Of a stretch of DNA of 64,000 nucleotides, positions 41,401-62,330 are shown piece by piece (position 1 is the first letter of the stretch; each line of letters begins with the position of its first letter). Source of the DNA: Centroberyx gerrardi (taxonomy: Eukaryota; Chordata; Actinopteri; Beryciformes; Berycidae); assembly GCF_048128805.1 (NCBI RefSeq), contig NC_136005.1, positions 17,758,260 to 17,822,259 of the forward strand, given 5' to 3'. Below the pieces are notes generated by a model that saw only the letters and a list, made by a program, of their open reading frames with translations, was not told where the DNA came from and did not search any database. A program made the position numbers and the translations under genes.

Positions 41401-44400
41401 AGCCAGGATTCATTTGATAATTTTTCCACTCTTCAAGTCATCCAATTTTGGTGATCATGTGCCTGCTGTAACTTCATCTTCTTAGCTGACAGGAGTTGAA
41501 CCTGGCATGATCTTCTGCTGCTGTAGCCCATTCACTTCAAGGTTTCATGAGTTGTGTGGGTTATTGCTTAACCTGCCCGCCAAAAATAAGTTAAAATTTT
41601 GATTGAAGCATAGTTGTCTATATATCCTGATACAGATATTCAAATAAGAACCATTCTTAAACTGGACAACCTACAGGAGCTGATCTTAGAATAGAACCAG
41701 GAGCAAACCTGGGCTCAAAATCAAAGTTACCCTCATGTCTACAAAAAGCTCTAGAGAAAACACTGTATGTAGTATTGATGTTTTTATGGGAGCATGTGTG
41801 TTGTTATGCTTATGGTGTAATAGGCGGTGGTTTTCTTATCTACTCATCTCTGTATTATTCCCCATAAAGATTGCATCATTCAGAATTAATTCAGTGCTCT
41901 GGGCGCTGGCAATGTCCAGATGCACCACTCAAGCTGAGAGCTTACAATTGCAGATGTAGTCTTCTAGTGTTAGGGGACTGTGCTGTTACACATACAGTAC
42001 AACTGAGTCTTCTCATCTTATGTCACCTATTTGTATGCAATTACACAAGTACATTGTTTGCAAAATCGTGAAGTGTTCCTGAGGTTGAAAACATAACACA
42101 AATGTTATATTGCACATGAGTTGCACACTTCTTAATGCAAACCCAAAGATGTGTTTCATATCTGCCAAGTTGTGACATTTTATATACAGACAGAACGGCA
42201 ACGTTGGCCCAAGATGAGATGGGGAACCTTTAGACTGTCTGGAATCCAATACCTTTTAATCACTGTTAATCAGAAATCATTAATTGGATGATTGAGAATA
42301 TCATACCTCCATCATATATTTATTTGTACAGGCACAGTGTGTTATTGGACAGATACCTGCACCTCCTAGAATTACAAGACAATAACAGCAATTCACTCTA
42401 ATAGGCTTGAGACTTCCTCAGCTTTGTACCTTGGCACCGTGCAATACTCTGAAAGATACGACCATCTCACTTATTCTGTTGTGTTACTCTCGAAAATCAC
42501 CTGTTGGATCAACACTTTTCCTGATCTGGTCCTTTCCTTCCATAGCTCTGGCTACCTGAAGGCCAAGCAGTACATGGAGGAGGAGAACTATGACAAAATC
42601 GTCAGTGAATGCACCAAGGAGATCGAGTCCGGTGGTCGATACACTGCAGAGGCCCTGTTGCTGCGCGCCACGTTCTACCTGCTGATTGGCAACGCTACCG
42701 CCGCTCAGCCTGATCTGGACCGGGTAATCAACATGCAGGATGCCAATGTGAAGGTACTGACCGTCTATTTTATAAGCCTATAATTAGTCGAGATTGTCCA
42801 GACAATTAAGCTACTCAAATAGTTCATTAGTAAGACTACAAGGCAGTGCCATGAGGTGGTCCCCACTCATTGCCCACAAGCTAATCTCTCTTGATAGAAT
42901 CCTAATTAAATTAAAGACGGACTGCTACATGCTTCTGGTTGCTGTGAGAGGGGAGCAAGCTTCTGTCAATTTGCTCTGAGAAATCACAGTTGAGTAGAGA
43001 ATGTGCTGTGAAATCCAGGCGGGGATTCAAACGCCTCAACGAGTCTTTACTTAAATGCTCACATTTTTCTCACTGTTCATCAAATTGCCAGTTGTCCATA
43101 TACACACAGATGATCCTTTACAAAGAATGATGGAAAGGCAGCTAACACATGACAAACATTGTTTTTTTTTTTCTCTCTGCCTTTACAGCTCCGGGCCAAT
43201 GCTTTGATCAAGCGTGGCAGCATGTACATGCAGCAGCAACAGCCTCTGCTGTCCACACAAGATTTTAACATGGCAGCTGAGATTGACACGCGCAACGCTG
43301 ATGTCTACCACCACCGGGGTCAGGTACGGCCTTTGGTTTCATTTACAGCCATTTTTGTTAACTGGTTGATTTTCAGTGAGCAACTATTAACTGAATGTTT
43401 GAATTGACTCGGCATATGGAATACTGTTGTACAACATGAAGCTGGTCATGAGACGCTGGACACATTTCAGGATGCCTCATATTGATTGTGCTTTATGTAT
43501 TTCCTCTCAGCTGAAGATCCTGCTGGACCAGGTGGATGAGGCGGTAGGAGACTTCGATGAGTGCATTCTGCTCAGGCCTGACTCCGCTCTCGCCCAGGCA
43601 CAGAAATGTTTCGCTCTTGTAAGTGAACAACTTAAGACTCTTTAAAAAGCAAGTTTGCCTTGCATTATGTTAATTGTGGAAAAGTAGACTTCACTGCAAA
43701 ATGTCTCTGGCCGGTTTAGCCTTATATAAGTCAAGATTAGCCAGCAAGTTTTTGTTGCTCTTGTGTTCTTCAGTATAGACAAGCATATACTGGAAACAAC
43801 CCAGCCCAAGTACAGACGGCCATGGACGGCTTTGAGGATGTGATCAGAAGGTTCCCAAGGTGTGCTGAAGGCTACGCTCTTTATGCGCAGGTACACATCA
43901 GAGAATTTATTTCATATATTTAGAAATGATCAGTGGTTGCTTCATATTCATTTTGTTATTGTCGTGCCGTGGTCATTGTCTTAAGTGCTCTGAAAAGTAA
44001 GTAATCAGTTTTTTGTTTTTATTACTTTCCCTGTTCCTTTCAGGCTTTGACTGATCAGCAACAGTTCGGGAAAGCAGATGAGATGTATGACAAGTGTATT
44101 GACCTGGAACCAGACAATGCGACCACATATGTCCACAAGGGGTAGGTGTTTTTGTCTTACTCAGTAGACATATTGTAACAATAACATCTCTGATTCACAT
44201 GTGTAAGTCGGACATCAGTTGGTAATTGTTCAGTGTTTGTCCAGTTTGTTGCAGCTTCAGTGGAAACAAGACCTTGACTTGGGTCTAGAGCTGATCAGTA
44301 AGGCGATTGAGATTGACAACAAATGTGACTTTGCCTATGAAACCATGGGAACCATTGAAGTACAGAGGTGAGATCAATGTTTTTAACCCGAACAACACAT

Positions 44401-44603
44401 CATATGGCTTCTTAAAGGGCTTTAAATAACCAGGGTCTTTTCCTTTCAGGGGCAATCTTGACAAGGCAATAGAAATGTTCAACAAGGCAATTAACCTAGC
44501 CAAATCAGAGATGGAGATGGCCCATTTGTACTCGTTATGTGATGCGGCATATGCCCAGACTGAAGTGGCCAGGAAGTATGGGCTGAAGCCTCCAACACTG
44601 TAA
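38487..44603 (+). CDS. tomm70: TOMM70, mitochondrial import receptor of the outer membrane
   Basis: TOM70 docks Hsp70/Hsp90-bound preproteins, such as metabolite carriers, on the mitochondrial surface and passes them to the TOM channel. Exons: 38487-38726, 39999-40172, 40374-40500, 40625-40734, 40830-40978, 42546-42753, 43189-43323, 43511-43618, 43774-43890, 44044-44141, 44245-44367, 44450-44603. They close in frame to 580 aa (human 608; the N-terminal Gly/Ala-rich stretch is shorter here). The single membrane anchor is about residues 18-38 (WQLALLIGTPIVLG...). TPR repeats begin at AQAAKNKGNKYFKAGKYEQA and continue to the end, including the chaperone-clamp region (about 84-220), FIKSYFSSFTDDI, MYMQQQQPLLSTQDF and the C-terminus KYGLKPPTL. 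The ATG at 38487 aligns with human MAASKPVE. The near identity through the TPR core makes the call secure. Confidence 0.98.
41170..41570. repeat. Probable interspersed repeat fragment in tomm70 intron 5
   Basis: The stretch CCTCATTCCAAAGGTGATCT followed by ATCGGGTTGAGATCTGGG resembles a repeat with the phrase TTGGGTTGAGATCTGG that recurs in fish introns. Ends and target duplications are not clear. It is reported as likely but undelimited. Confidence 0.35.
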
Positions 44604-45800
44604 CTTCTCTGCCGATTGATCGCCAATCCCAATCTTCATTGCTGAGCCTGACTATGTTAAAGATGCAACTGTCTTGAGTTTTTGTTTTGTTTTGTTTTGT
44701 AAAAAATGAGTACTGGATCAGAAAAGCAAAAAAATATCCCTGAATATATACAGTATATCGTGTTTACATCACATTGAAGGGGTTTGCTACTTTGGAAAGA
44801 TTTGGTTTCTATTCACAATCAAGCCAAGGCCGTGATCCAAGCCTCCGGTAGACTTGGGGAGGGGAAAAGGTCTTAATCACCGCAGCCCGTTGCTGGCACT
44901 TAATTCGACCGGAACACCGACCCTTTTTATTGCTCATGTTTCTTGAGAAAGATATCGTGTCGTCCAGAGAGAAAAACACATACATGAATGGCCATGTATA
45001 CCCTTCTATCGACTAGTAATTTTCCAGTTATATGCATAAGAAAAGAGAATTGAGATGTGCTCAATCTGTTCAACCCATTATTGACTAATGCTTTTGTGAC
45101 ATTTTAAAATCTACAGAAAATACTGTGAGAGCTTTATATAGTTCTAATGGACTGTTCACTTGTTAATTTATGTTGATCTCAACAAGTGTTTTTGTCTGGC
45201 TGCTTCCATATTCTAACATTAATCAAACGGCAAATGCAAGATTAAAATTATAGTCAAATGTGTAATGATGTCAGTGTTTGGTGTAATGCTGGAATTGATC
45301 ACGTGGGAAAAGGGTACACAAAGAGGTTCAGTTTAAAGTTTAGGATCCGTAAGTGTTTTTTTTTATTTTCGGATTGCCTGTTTTTCTTTTTATATATTCT
45401 GTACAGCATGTGATATTTCTCTTTATAAATAAATGTTAATGCAATGCTTGTGCTGAAGTCAGAATCTGGTCGTTAGGGAAACCCTACCTATAAATGAGAC
45501 TTTGGACATAACACATTTGTTTGGCATAACTTTCACACTGTAGACAACTTTTTGTTTTTAGTTGGAAGATTTTCTTTCTTTGAATTGCCTCTAGTGTCAG
45601 GAGATGTCAAAAGGGATCAGTTATTCAGTGCTTTTTTTCTTAGCTCACTTCAATTGATAAATCCTCATGTTTGTTTTTTATTTTAATATTTTTGTTTTTC
45701 ATGCTATGTTCAGATCGTTCTTTAGACAGAGTAGTCTTAAGACAGTGGTTTAAATTTTATTTTCTCGAGGGACGCTCCTATTCAAAATAAACTTTCTCAC
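44604..45800 (+). other. tomm70 3' UTR with alternative polyadenylation signals
   Basis: AATAAA occurs at 45428-45433 and again at 45786-45791, each after a T-rich context. A further AATAAA at 46295-46300 could extend the transcript. The sequence has no coding potential and stops in all frames. Confidence 0.6.
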
Positions 45801-46499
45801 AACCCAAGCCTTATTGTTGCTAGCCTGAATGCAGCGCTATGAATCTCTCTTTTTGTTTGAGCCAGGTGAAACTGGAATGATTTGGTTCTCTGGTAAAGGC
45901 AATGCAATCATCTGTAAAGACAATTAGTCCCCACGGCTGAATGTTTGTACATTTGGAGCATCTTCATTCATCTTCATTTTACAACAAAGTGTTAATTCAA
46001 GATAATTTGACCTAGATTTGTGAAATGCTGCGGTTTCCCTGTGACTCTCATTCATGTAGCATTAGTGATGGTTAGATTTTGCTGATTGTGTGGCACTACC
46101 AAAGAACCAAATGATGCATTCCAGCTTCAGCAGGTGTTAAGATGACAACTCAGTTCAAAACTCGACCTGAAAGTTACAGGAAGAGACAGGAGTTCACCTT
46201 AAACAATTTTGACTGTATCTTCAGAAGAAACACTAACGTTCTTTATCCCAGAGATGTATCATGACCAAAGTGTGGGAAAAAAAATATGAATCCTAATAAA
46301 GTTATAATTCCTGAAAAACTATCTTCTTGCAAATTTCATCTAGACAACCTTATAATCTGAAACTTCCTCTTAATGCACAGAAACCTCTTTGTGATATGAG
46401 ACTTCCTTATGGTTAGCAAACTTTTTTGAAACCTTTATTTTTCTCTGACTGAGCCTGCATTTTTTCAGCACTTTCCCAGTAACGCCCTGCTTCACAGTT

Positions 46500-46650
46500 G
46501 CACAATACATGTAGGGTGCTGCCCAGTACAACCACAGTCTACCACTGAGCTCTACTTGTGCCTAGATATTTCCAGCCAGTCTGGGTTTCAACCTGGTGAC
46601 CTTAAAGTCACAAGCCTGCTTCTCTAACCTCTAGGCTTTTACTGACTTGT
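46500..46650 (-). repeat. tRNA-derived SINE fragment
   Basis: On the minus strand the sequence has an A-box-like GGTTAGAGAAGCAGG and a B box GGTTGAAACCC at tRNA-like spacing, around CTTGTGACTTTAAGGTCACC. This is the head of a tRNA-derived SINE. It lacks the cloverleaf of a working tRNA gene. Confidence 0.5.
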
Positions 46651-46825
46651 AGACTAGTATTTCAGTAAGCACTTGACTCAACTTCGAATCAAGATGTCAG
46701 AGCATTTTCCAGGTCTGACTTAAAATGAGGAATAAGGCAAGGTTGCCCAATTTCTACAAATGTTTGGTAGTTACCCAATATTTAATGGATTATCTCAAGA
46801 CAAGTGAATGGGGAGAAATCTGTAT

Positions 46826-47170
46826 TAAGATAAAATAAGATAGCACTTTATTAATCCACTTGGGAAATTCAGGTGCCACAGCAGCAACTGGCAGAACAGT
46901 ACCAAGGAAAACAAGTACAGGAAGATAATAAAAAAATATATAAGATAAATAAAGGTAATGTACACACTATAAAACTGTAGAGACAGTGCAAATAATGCAA
47001 ATGAATGCAAATAATACTAATAATAAATGCGTATACATATACAGTATATACTGTACATATTCACATAGTCAGTGGCAATATGTTGGTACACCAGTCAGTT
47101 TGCAGCTGATGCAACTCTTAAAGGATATCATATTCCTCTTGCAGCCAGTCTCTAAAGCATCTATTTGAAT
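46826..47170. repeat. Common teleost interspersed repeat (CTTTATTAATCC...GGGAAATTCAGG)
   Basis: The phrase GCACTTTATTAATCCACTTG followed by GGAAATTCAGGTGCCACAGCAGC is a widespread fish repeat motif, usually found in 3' parts of retroelements. It continues through an AT-rich stretch to a Leu/Gln-rich frame fragment near 47168. The exact family is not determined. Confidence 0.45.
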
Positions 47171-47433
47171 CTCAAGATGTGAACACTGGTATGGAGGACG
47201 CTAAATCAATCTTAGTTGAGGATCAATGAACTATATGTTCTGTCAATTTTAATCCCATCACCAAGAGAACCCAGGGGAAATTCAATCTGTCTTTAAAGGG
47301 ATTCATTGTTGAAAGGCATTGTATACTCACACAGAGGGTAGGCTATTATGCCTTTGACAACCAAATGAGCAGGATAATAGACCAGATGCTTTTCAACTTT
47401 ATTTGGAAAGCTCTTACACATTATGTAAAGAAA

Positions 47434-47463
47434 TGTGTGCGTGTGTGTGTGTGTGTGTGTGTG
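47434..47463. repeat. (GT)n microsatellite
   Basis: About 30 bases of GT with one GC interruption, located about 240 bases upstream of the tbc1d23 start codon. Confidence 0.9.
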
Positions 47464-47699
47464 CCTGGGTTTATTACAGTCAAATAAGACAAATTATCAT
47501 GGGACAACAAACAAATTTAACAGAAAAGTTATTAAAATTATTGACCTATTGAACAAAGTCAGTGTTGATATCTTTGGTTGATTTTGAACAGAGGAATTTA
47601 CTTGCCCTCACAAGACAATCTTAGCTCACATACAACTACAGCGTTGCGCGACATATGGCCCGTGTTGACGGCAATTGACGTGTCCCCGTCAACACAACA

Positions 47700-56336
<8,637 letters not shown>

Positions 56337-58420
56337 AGGGCGGTGGGGGCGTCGCGGCAGACCGTGACACAAACTGTGTAAGGAAGAGTCTCTGTCTGCC
56401 AGGAGTGAAACGTTCCCCGCTCTCCCTCCACCTGTCCTCCCTCCTGGACAGACCCAGGAGGGTCGACCCAGTGTTGACTGTGAAGCCCTGTGTGTCTGTG
56501 TTTGGGACATGGGGACTCGTCACTGACTGAACACCTGTGGGACGGGCTGTGTGTGTGTTGAAATACTTAGGTGCTCCACGATCCAACCGTTCTCCTCACA
56601 CTCTGTTAAAAACTACTGGTTATGTTTGGATTATTTTGTCTTTACTTTTGGATTATTATATATCTCATTACAGTGCAGTTCCACTCTGGCGACTTCCCTC
56701 TAGCCTTAAAATAGTCCATTGATCTACCAGTGGCAAACGTGTTAAATCATTATCTACATGACTGTGACATCGGATCAGTGGTTGACAAAACAGTTTTCCC
56801 TTTGACTTGTGCATCTCACTTTTTACCCACTTGTATTGCGGAGAACAGTATTGCGGTCCCGTCGTGTTCCTTAATTTACTTTTCATTCAGACAAAGTGTG
56901 GAGTGTAGGTATTGAGATTAGATGCCTATTTCAAGATAATTGTTCTGGTGAGGAAGGAAGCATGAGTCACATACTGCCGACTCAGACAGAAAAGATGCAC
57001 ATCCCAAACAGCAGCGGTGGCACGTGAGGCAGGTTTCCTACCGCAACAACTGTTTTTGATACTTTCTTTTCCAGCACACAGCCTTAAATAGAAGTTATTT
57101 GAGGATGTTTATAAATATGTATTGTATATATTGTGTAAACTGCTCTATATCAGCACAGACCTTTGCAACGTTGTTTTGAAAGCATATCCAGATAGTTAAG
57201 AGTATGCGGTTGAAATTTAACTGGCTTTTAAACCAGCTCACACAGTTTGAAGTTCCCCTGTTCCTAGGCTAAGCAGTGATTCTTTTACAGAGTTTCTGGG
57301 AAATAATTTATTCTCTGCTTTTACATGTATTGAATTAACCTTTCATCTCATACCAGTCTTGTGTAGCTCTGAGAAAGCATTGTTCATAGCCCCCTCTGGA
57401 CAACATTAGTATTATAAAAGGAGGTCTGGTGATTGTAGGTATTGAGAGCCTGAGCACCTCCATGATTTCTTTTTTTCTTAAAATCCCATTCAGATCCAGT
57501 ATGTGAATGAATCCCCCCCCCCCCCCCCCCCCATTTATCTGGATGAAAATATCCAGGTGAAATGACCCATTGTTTTTCATAAAACTGTGACATCCTCTGT
57601 GATTGTATGAGAGTAGTAGGAGGAGTAATTTGAGCCACACCATGCTAATTACTAGCTGTTTAGAAAGAAAAAAATGGGTATTTATAAAAAGGGTAAACAA
57701 TCCCTCTTGTCCAATATGAGTGGAACCTGAACTGCTTTGCTAGTTTGTCCTCTAGTTTGCTTGCCACTGTTGCCTTTGGCCTCATGCCTGTGATGTGTGA
57801 TATTGGCACCAGCAGTGGCAACATATCACAGCATACCGCTGCTACTCCTGTAAGCTTAAATTGTGTTTTGGACTCTCGCTTTCTTCTTGCTTTTTTCTTC
57901 AGTAGCGTTCATATCCAGTTGCGTAGGCAGCTTGGGTGTTATGGCTCAGTAAAAATCTCTGAAATGATGCATCCCCTTCCTGATAGGCCCGGCTGAAACT
58001 TGTCCAGAGAGGGCTGAATGCCTTCATCCCTTCAGACGGTGTGAGAGGAGATCTCATCTGAATAAAACATAAGGCACATTTGCAGTGTGGACAACATTAA
58101 AACTTGAATCAAGACTGATTATGAATCTGGTCGTTCTTCTCTCCAGGCGTTCATAGCATTCCTGTGTAATTCATGCATTGTGTTGTAGTTTGTGATTCGT
58201 TCAGTATTCTGCTCACTGGAACATCCTTGATTGGTCAAAGAGAAAGTCTTAACTGTTGATGCGTTGCTCTTTAACATCATTGGCAAAGGATGCCACAGAT
58301 GTCACCACTAGTCAAAATGCAACATTTAAGTTTGCAAAGTCTCCTGTATATTTTGCACCTTACTGTACTATTATTATTTTCTAACAATTTTTGTTTTTAA
58401 TAAATGGAGATTATTCAACT
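56337..58420 (+). other. tbc1d23: tbc1d23 3' UTR
   Basis: After the TAA the sequence has stops in all frames. AATAAA signals occur at 58061-58066 and 58399-58404, the latter in a T-rich context. A 20-base poly-C tract at 57513-57532 lies in the middle. Length is inferred from the signals only. Confidence 0.55.
57513..57532. repeat. 20-base poly-C tract in the tbc1d23 3' UTR
   Basis: A pure C run flanked by GAAT and ATTTATC. On the sense strand this is a potential binding site for poly(C)-binding proteins. Confidence 0.9.
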
Positions 58421-59167
58421 GCATATGTGGACAAATAATTATTCAAACCATATCAATTTTTTGTTAACTATATATGACTATTGGCGTTAGTATTCTACAT
58501 TACAATCAATAGTAAGTGTCAAAAGCCACATAAACAGTTTGGCTATAAAGAAGAGAGATCTTTGTTATTGGTTATGGTTTATGGAAATGTATTCACCCTT
58601 AATTTACTGCATGGGAATTTCATAAAGGCTCCCAGTGGTTCCACACACATTAAATCTGTCTATGCAGACTGAAGTCTGTTTAGTATAAAAATATATTTAC
58701 ACCTTGTACGTGTTTATAGCAGGGAGCCGGCCGCTAGAGTCTGCATCAAGGAGGTTTTGCTGCTGAGATCCTTTGACCAATGAGACGACTTTTATTCTCG
58801 CACAGAAACTGGATTGGCAGCAGAGGACCCGCCCCTGATGACGCTGCATAGCTGCTAAACTTCACAATAAAGCCTCTGAACCTAACGAATATTATTGTAA
58901 AAAAATTACTTAAGCACGTTCAGCAGTATGACTTAAAGTATGAACAGTAGCCAATGCTCATTTGTAAATGTTTATAATTTTTCTGTAGTTAACTCGCCCA
59001 GTAAGCTAGACCTGCAGTTATCATGTGCAGAGAAAAACTGTCCCACCGAAATAGACTTTTATTTTGAAACCCTGCTTGCCACCCGGAATTACATGCTCTT
59101 CTTTGCTTGCGCTGTGCAAACGGCAACAGTCTTCTCTTCTGCATATATGTCGACTTTGGCAAGAGCG
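58421..59167 (+). promoter_or_regulatory. tbc1d23-nit2 spacer with nit2 promoter and 5' UTR
   Basis: About 0.75 kb separates the two tandem genes. A CCAAT box (GACCAATGAG, near 58777) and a GC box (CCCGCCCC, near 58829) lie 340-390 bases before the nit2 start codon, with no clear TATA box. Two ATGs in frame with nit2 lie upstream at 58940 and 59147; if included in the mRNA they would extend the protein. Confidence 0.4.
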
Positions 59168-62100
59168 ATGTCAAGTAAGTAAAGTGTGTCATCCTTGCAT
59201 GTGCATATAGCTACAGGTTTATGCAATTGTCTTTTGCTGATGTTGCACAAGAACTGACGTGCAGACAACTAAGTGCATGCAATATACTGTTCAGCCCAAA
59301 ATCATGATTACTCTGCGATGAGTGTCGAGTAACAGTTAGTGTCTACAGTATACTGTACAGGTCGCTGACATGCTGCAGCTTGCAGGTTTTAGTCATAATT
59401 GGTGATAAAACGTGTCGGTCCTCTCTCTCTGCAGAGTTCCGCCTGGCCGTGCTCCAGCTGCAGGTGACAGGCGTCAAGACAGACAACCTGTCCCGGGCCC
59501 GGAGGCTGATAAAGGAGGCTGCCGGTCAGGGCAGCAAAGTGGTGGTTTTACCGGTGAGTATCATCGCTTTACTGGTCGAGTCACCAGACCTCCAGTCCAG
59601 GTCGAGTCCTACATAATGCGGCGTTCAGGTCATATCGGAAGAAACAGAACCCGATGACATTTCTTTACTTGGCTACAACTTGAAGGCGTTCACGCGTTTA
59701 AAGGAATAGTTCACCCCAAAATGAAAATTCACTCATCTACTCACTCTTTAGAGATCCATAAAGGGCAAAAATTACCATCAAAATACTCCGCATTGCACTG
59801 TTTGAGTCCTCTGAGTCAAGTCCCAAGTCATCGAAATTGGGACTCCTCCCAGTAGTACCGCACTGCCTGCTGTGATGAGAAAAGACCATAAAAATATGCT
59901 CTCTCACCTGTCCCCATATCCATCTCTCTCTTCAGGAGTGCTTCAACTCTCCGTATGGAACCAGCTTCTTCCCTGAATATGCGGAGAGGATCCCCGGGGA
60001 GTCCAGCCAGATGCTGGCGGAGGCAGCCAAGGAGAATCAGGTGTACTTGGTGGGAGGTAGGGAAATGTGTGTGGCTGTCTTGACTGTCCCAGTCGAAGCA
60101 AAAATCCACCCGAAAAAACACTGTTGGAACACAGCTATTGGGGATGTAGCTTGCATTCCTGGGTCCATTTTGTTGTTTGGTGGTGTATTTTTCTTATTCC
60201 TGTGGATAACTGGTCAAACGCAGATGATGTGACGTCACATTGAGATATTTGATACCTGTGCAATGGAGTTTAATAGGAGAAAAAAAATTAAACGATCTAA
60301 AACAACAACGGTAAACATCAGTTTTTGGTCTCAGTCCCTCAGAATGAAACAAACAGTAAGGGCTTCTTTCTAGACTCACCATTTTGCACCAACGTTCAAC
60401 ACTCATACAGGAAGAAATCCATCATAGAAGAGGCAGAGATACCAATTTCTCCACCATGTTGCACCATAATTATCTTTACATGTGACTTGTTGCCTACCAG
60501 GATCCATCCCTGAAGAGGATGGTGGGAAGCTGTATAACAGCTGTCTGGTGTTTGGCCCTGATGGACAGCTGATGCTCAAACACAGAAAGGTTGGTGCATC
60601 ATAGGCATAAAGCTCAAAATACAGCACAAGACCCATTTCTGCAGTTTGTGAAAATATCTCACTGAGAAGACTTATACTATTGTAGCAGTATACCTGTTTT
60701 TTATTTTATTTAAACTACTATAACTCCATAATGCTTCAAGATAGAGTTCTTTTTAATACCACCAATGTGTTATGTGAGGCATTGTTGACAGAAATATTTG
60801 CTAATTAATGCATTTGTTAGCTTAATTAATGACCTCATTAGTATAACTGGTTATGTTTAATATATCATGGTGATAATGTGGAGACATTAGGCAGCTCTAG
60901 TGCCTGTTGTTTGGATCGTTGTTCATCTCTTCCTTCTTCTGTTTGTCTCATTAAGATTCATCTGTTTGACATCGACGTTCCGGGGAAAATCCGCTTCCAG
61001 GAGTCGGAGACGCTGAGCCCAGGCAGCAGTCTGTCGGTGTTTGAAACATGTGAGTTTCTGTCTGACTCCGACCTGCTGTTGCCCCGGAGCCGGATCAGCA
61101 CAATATTTATCCTCCTGTGTCTCTGTCACGCCTCTTTCAGCGTTCTGTAAGGTCGGAGTTGGGATCTGCTATGACATCAGGTTCGCAGAGCTCGCACAGC
61201 TCTATAGTAAAAAAGGTAAGTTGGGGTGAAAGACTGTTGCATGACATTATGTGTGCTGATTATAATAAATCTAGTTCATCGGCTCGTCCTTCTGTCCTCA
61301 GGCTGCCAGCTGCTGGTGTATCCTGGAGCCTTCAACATGACAACTGGGCCGGCCCACTGGGAGCTGCTGCAGAGGGGAAGGTCGGCTCCGAGGCTAAAAA
61401 ATAATTTCAGATTTTAATGGAAACATTTATATTTGCTTTTGGAAAAATATTCACGTACAGTGCGCTCAGTATCTTCAGTAGGGGTTGACTCAAATGTCAT
61501 TCATAAGGCAACAACATTCCAAACTCTGTTCAAGCATGCTGAGGCACAGTGCATCTTACACCCTAAAATGTAAATGGGGTGTTATGAAGGGACCTAATGT
61601 TATCTATGTATCTATATATCTAAGAGGAGCAGGGAGAAAAACAGTCATATACTACTACTGATTATACTACTATGATATTATGCAAATCCGATGACAGTGT
61701 GTGTGTAATTGAAATATTATATCTTCACATATTTACATATTAACAAATAATCCCACATGCATTTTGAAATCCTTTTCTATCACAAGAAAATGTGTAAAAT
61801 GTGAGGTGAAAATACTTTCAGGAGCAAGTATCTTTTAGATATATCTACCTAAATACAGATAATATTAAGAATTCATTTACAGCTCCAATACCCAAGAGGG
61901 CGTTCTTCACTGTGGTTATATGTGTGACGATGATGATAGGTGATAGGTATGAAGTGCTGAATGTCCTCGAGGGTATTGCGGCTTTTCACAATCACCTTCT
62001 CCCTTCAGTGTGGTTTGATTACGTCAGATTGTTTTGGCTGAAATTGCCTGTTGTATAATTTGAAGTGAGTCATAAATGCCTGTGCCCTTTACTTGTCTTT

Positions 62101-62284
62101 GTCTCCTTTTGAAGGGCCCTTGATAACCAAGTGTATGTGGCCACAGCATCGCCTGCAAGAGACGAAACGGCTTCCTACGTTGCCTGGGGTCACAGCACTG
62201 TGGTGAACCCCTGGTAAGAGCTGCTAATACGTCACTTTATCCACTGACCTGCTCATACTGCGTGTGACTGAGCGATACGCAGCC

Positions 62285-62330
<46 letters not shown>

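Noticed and set aside
46580-46640. A possible tRNA gene
   Set aside because: A and B boxes are present but the acceptor stem and anticodon arm do not form; a SINE head is the better reading.
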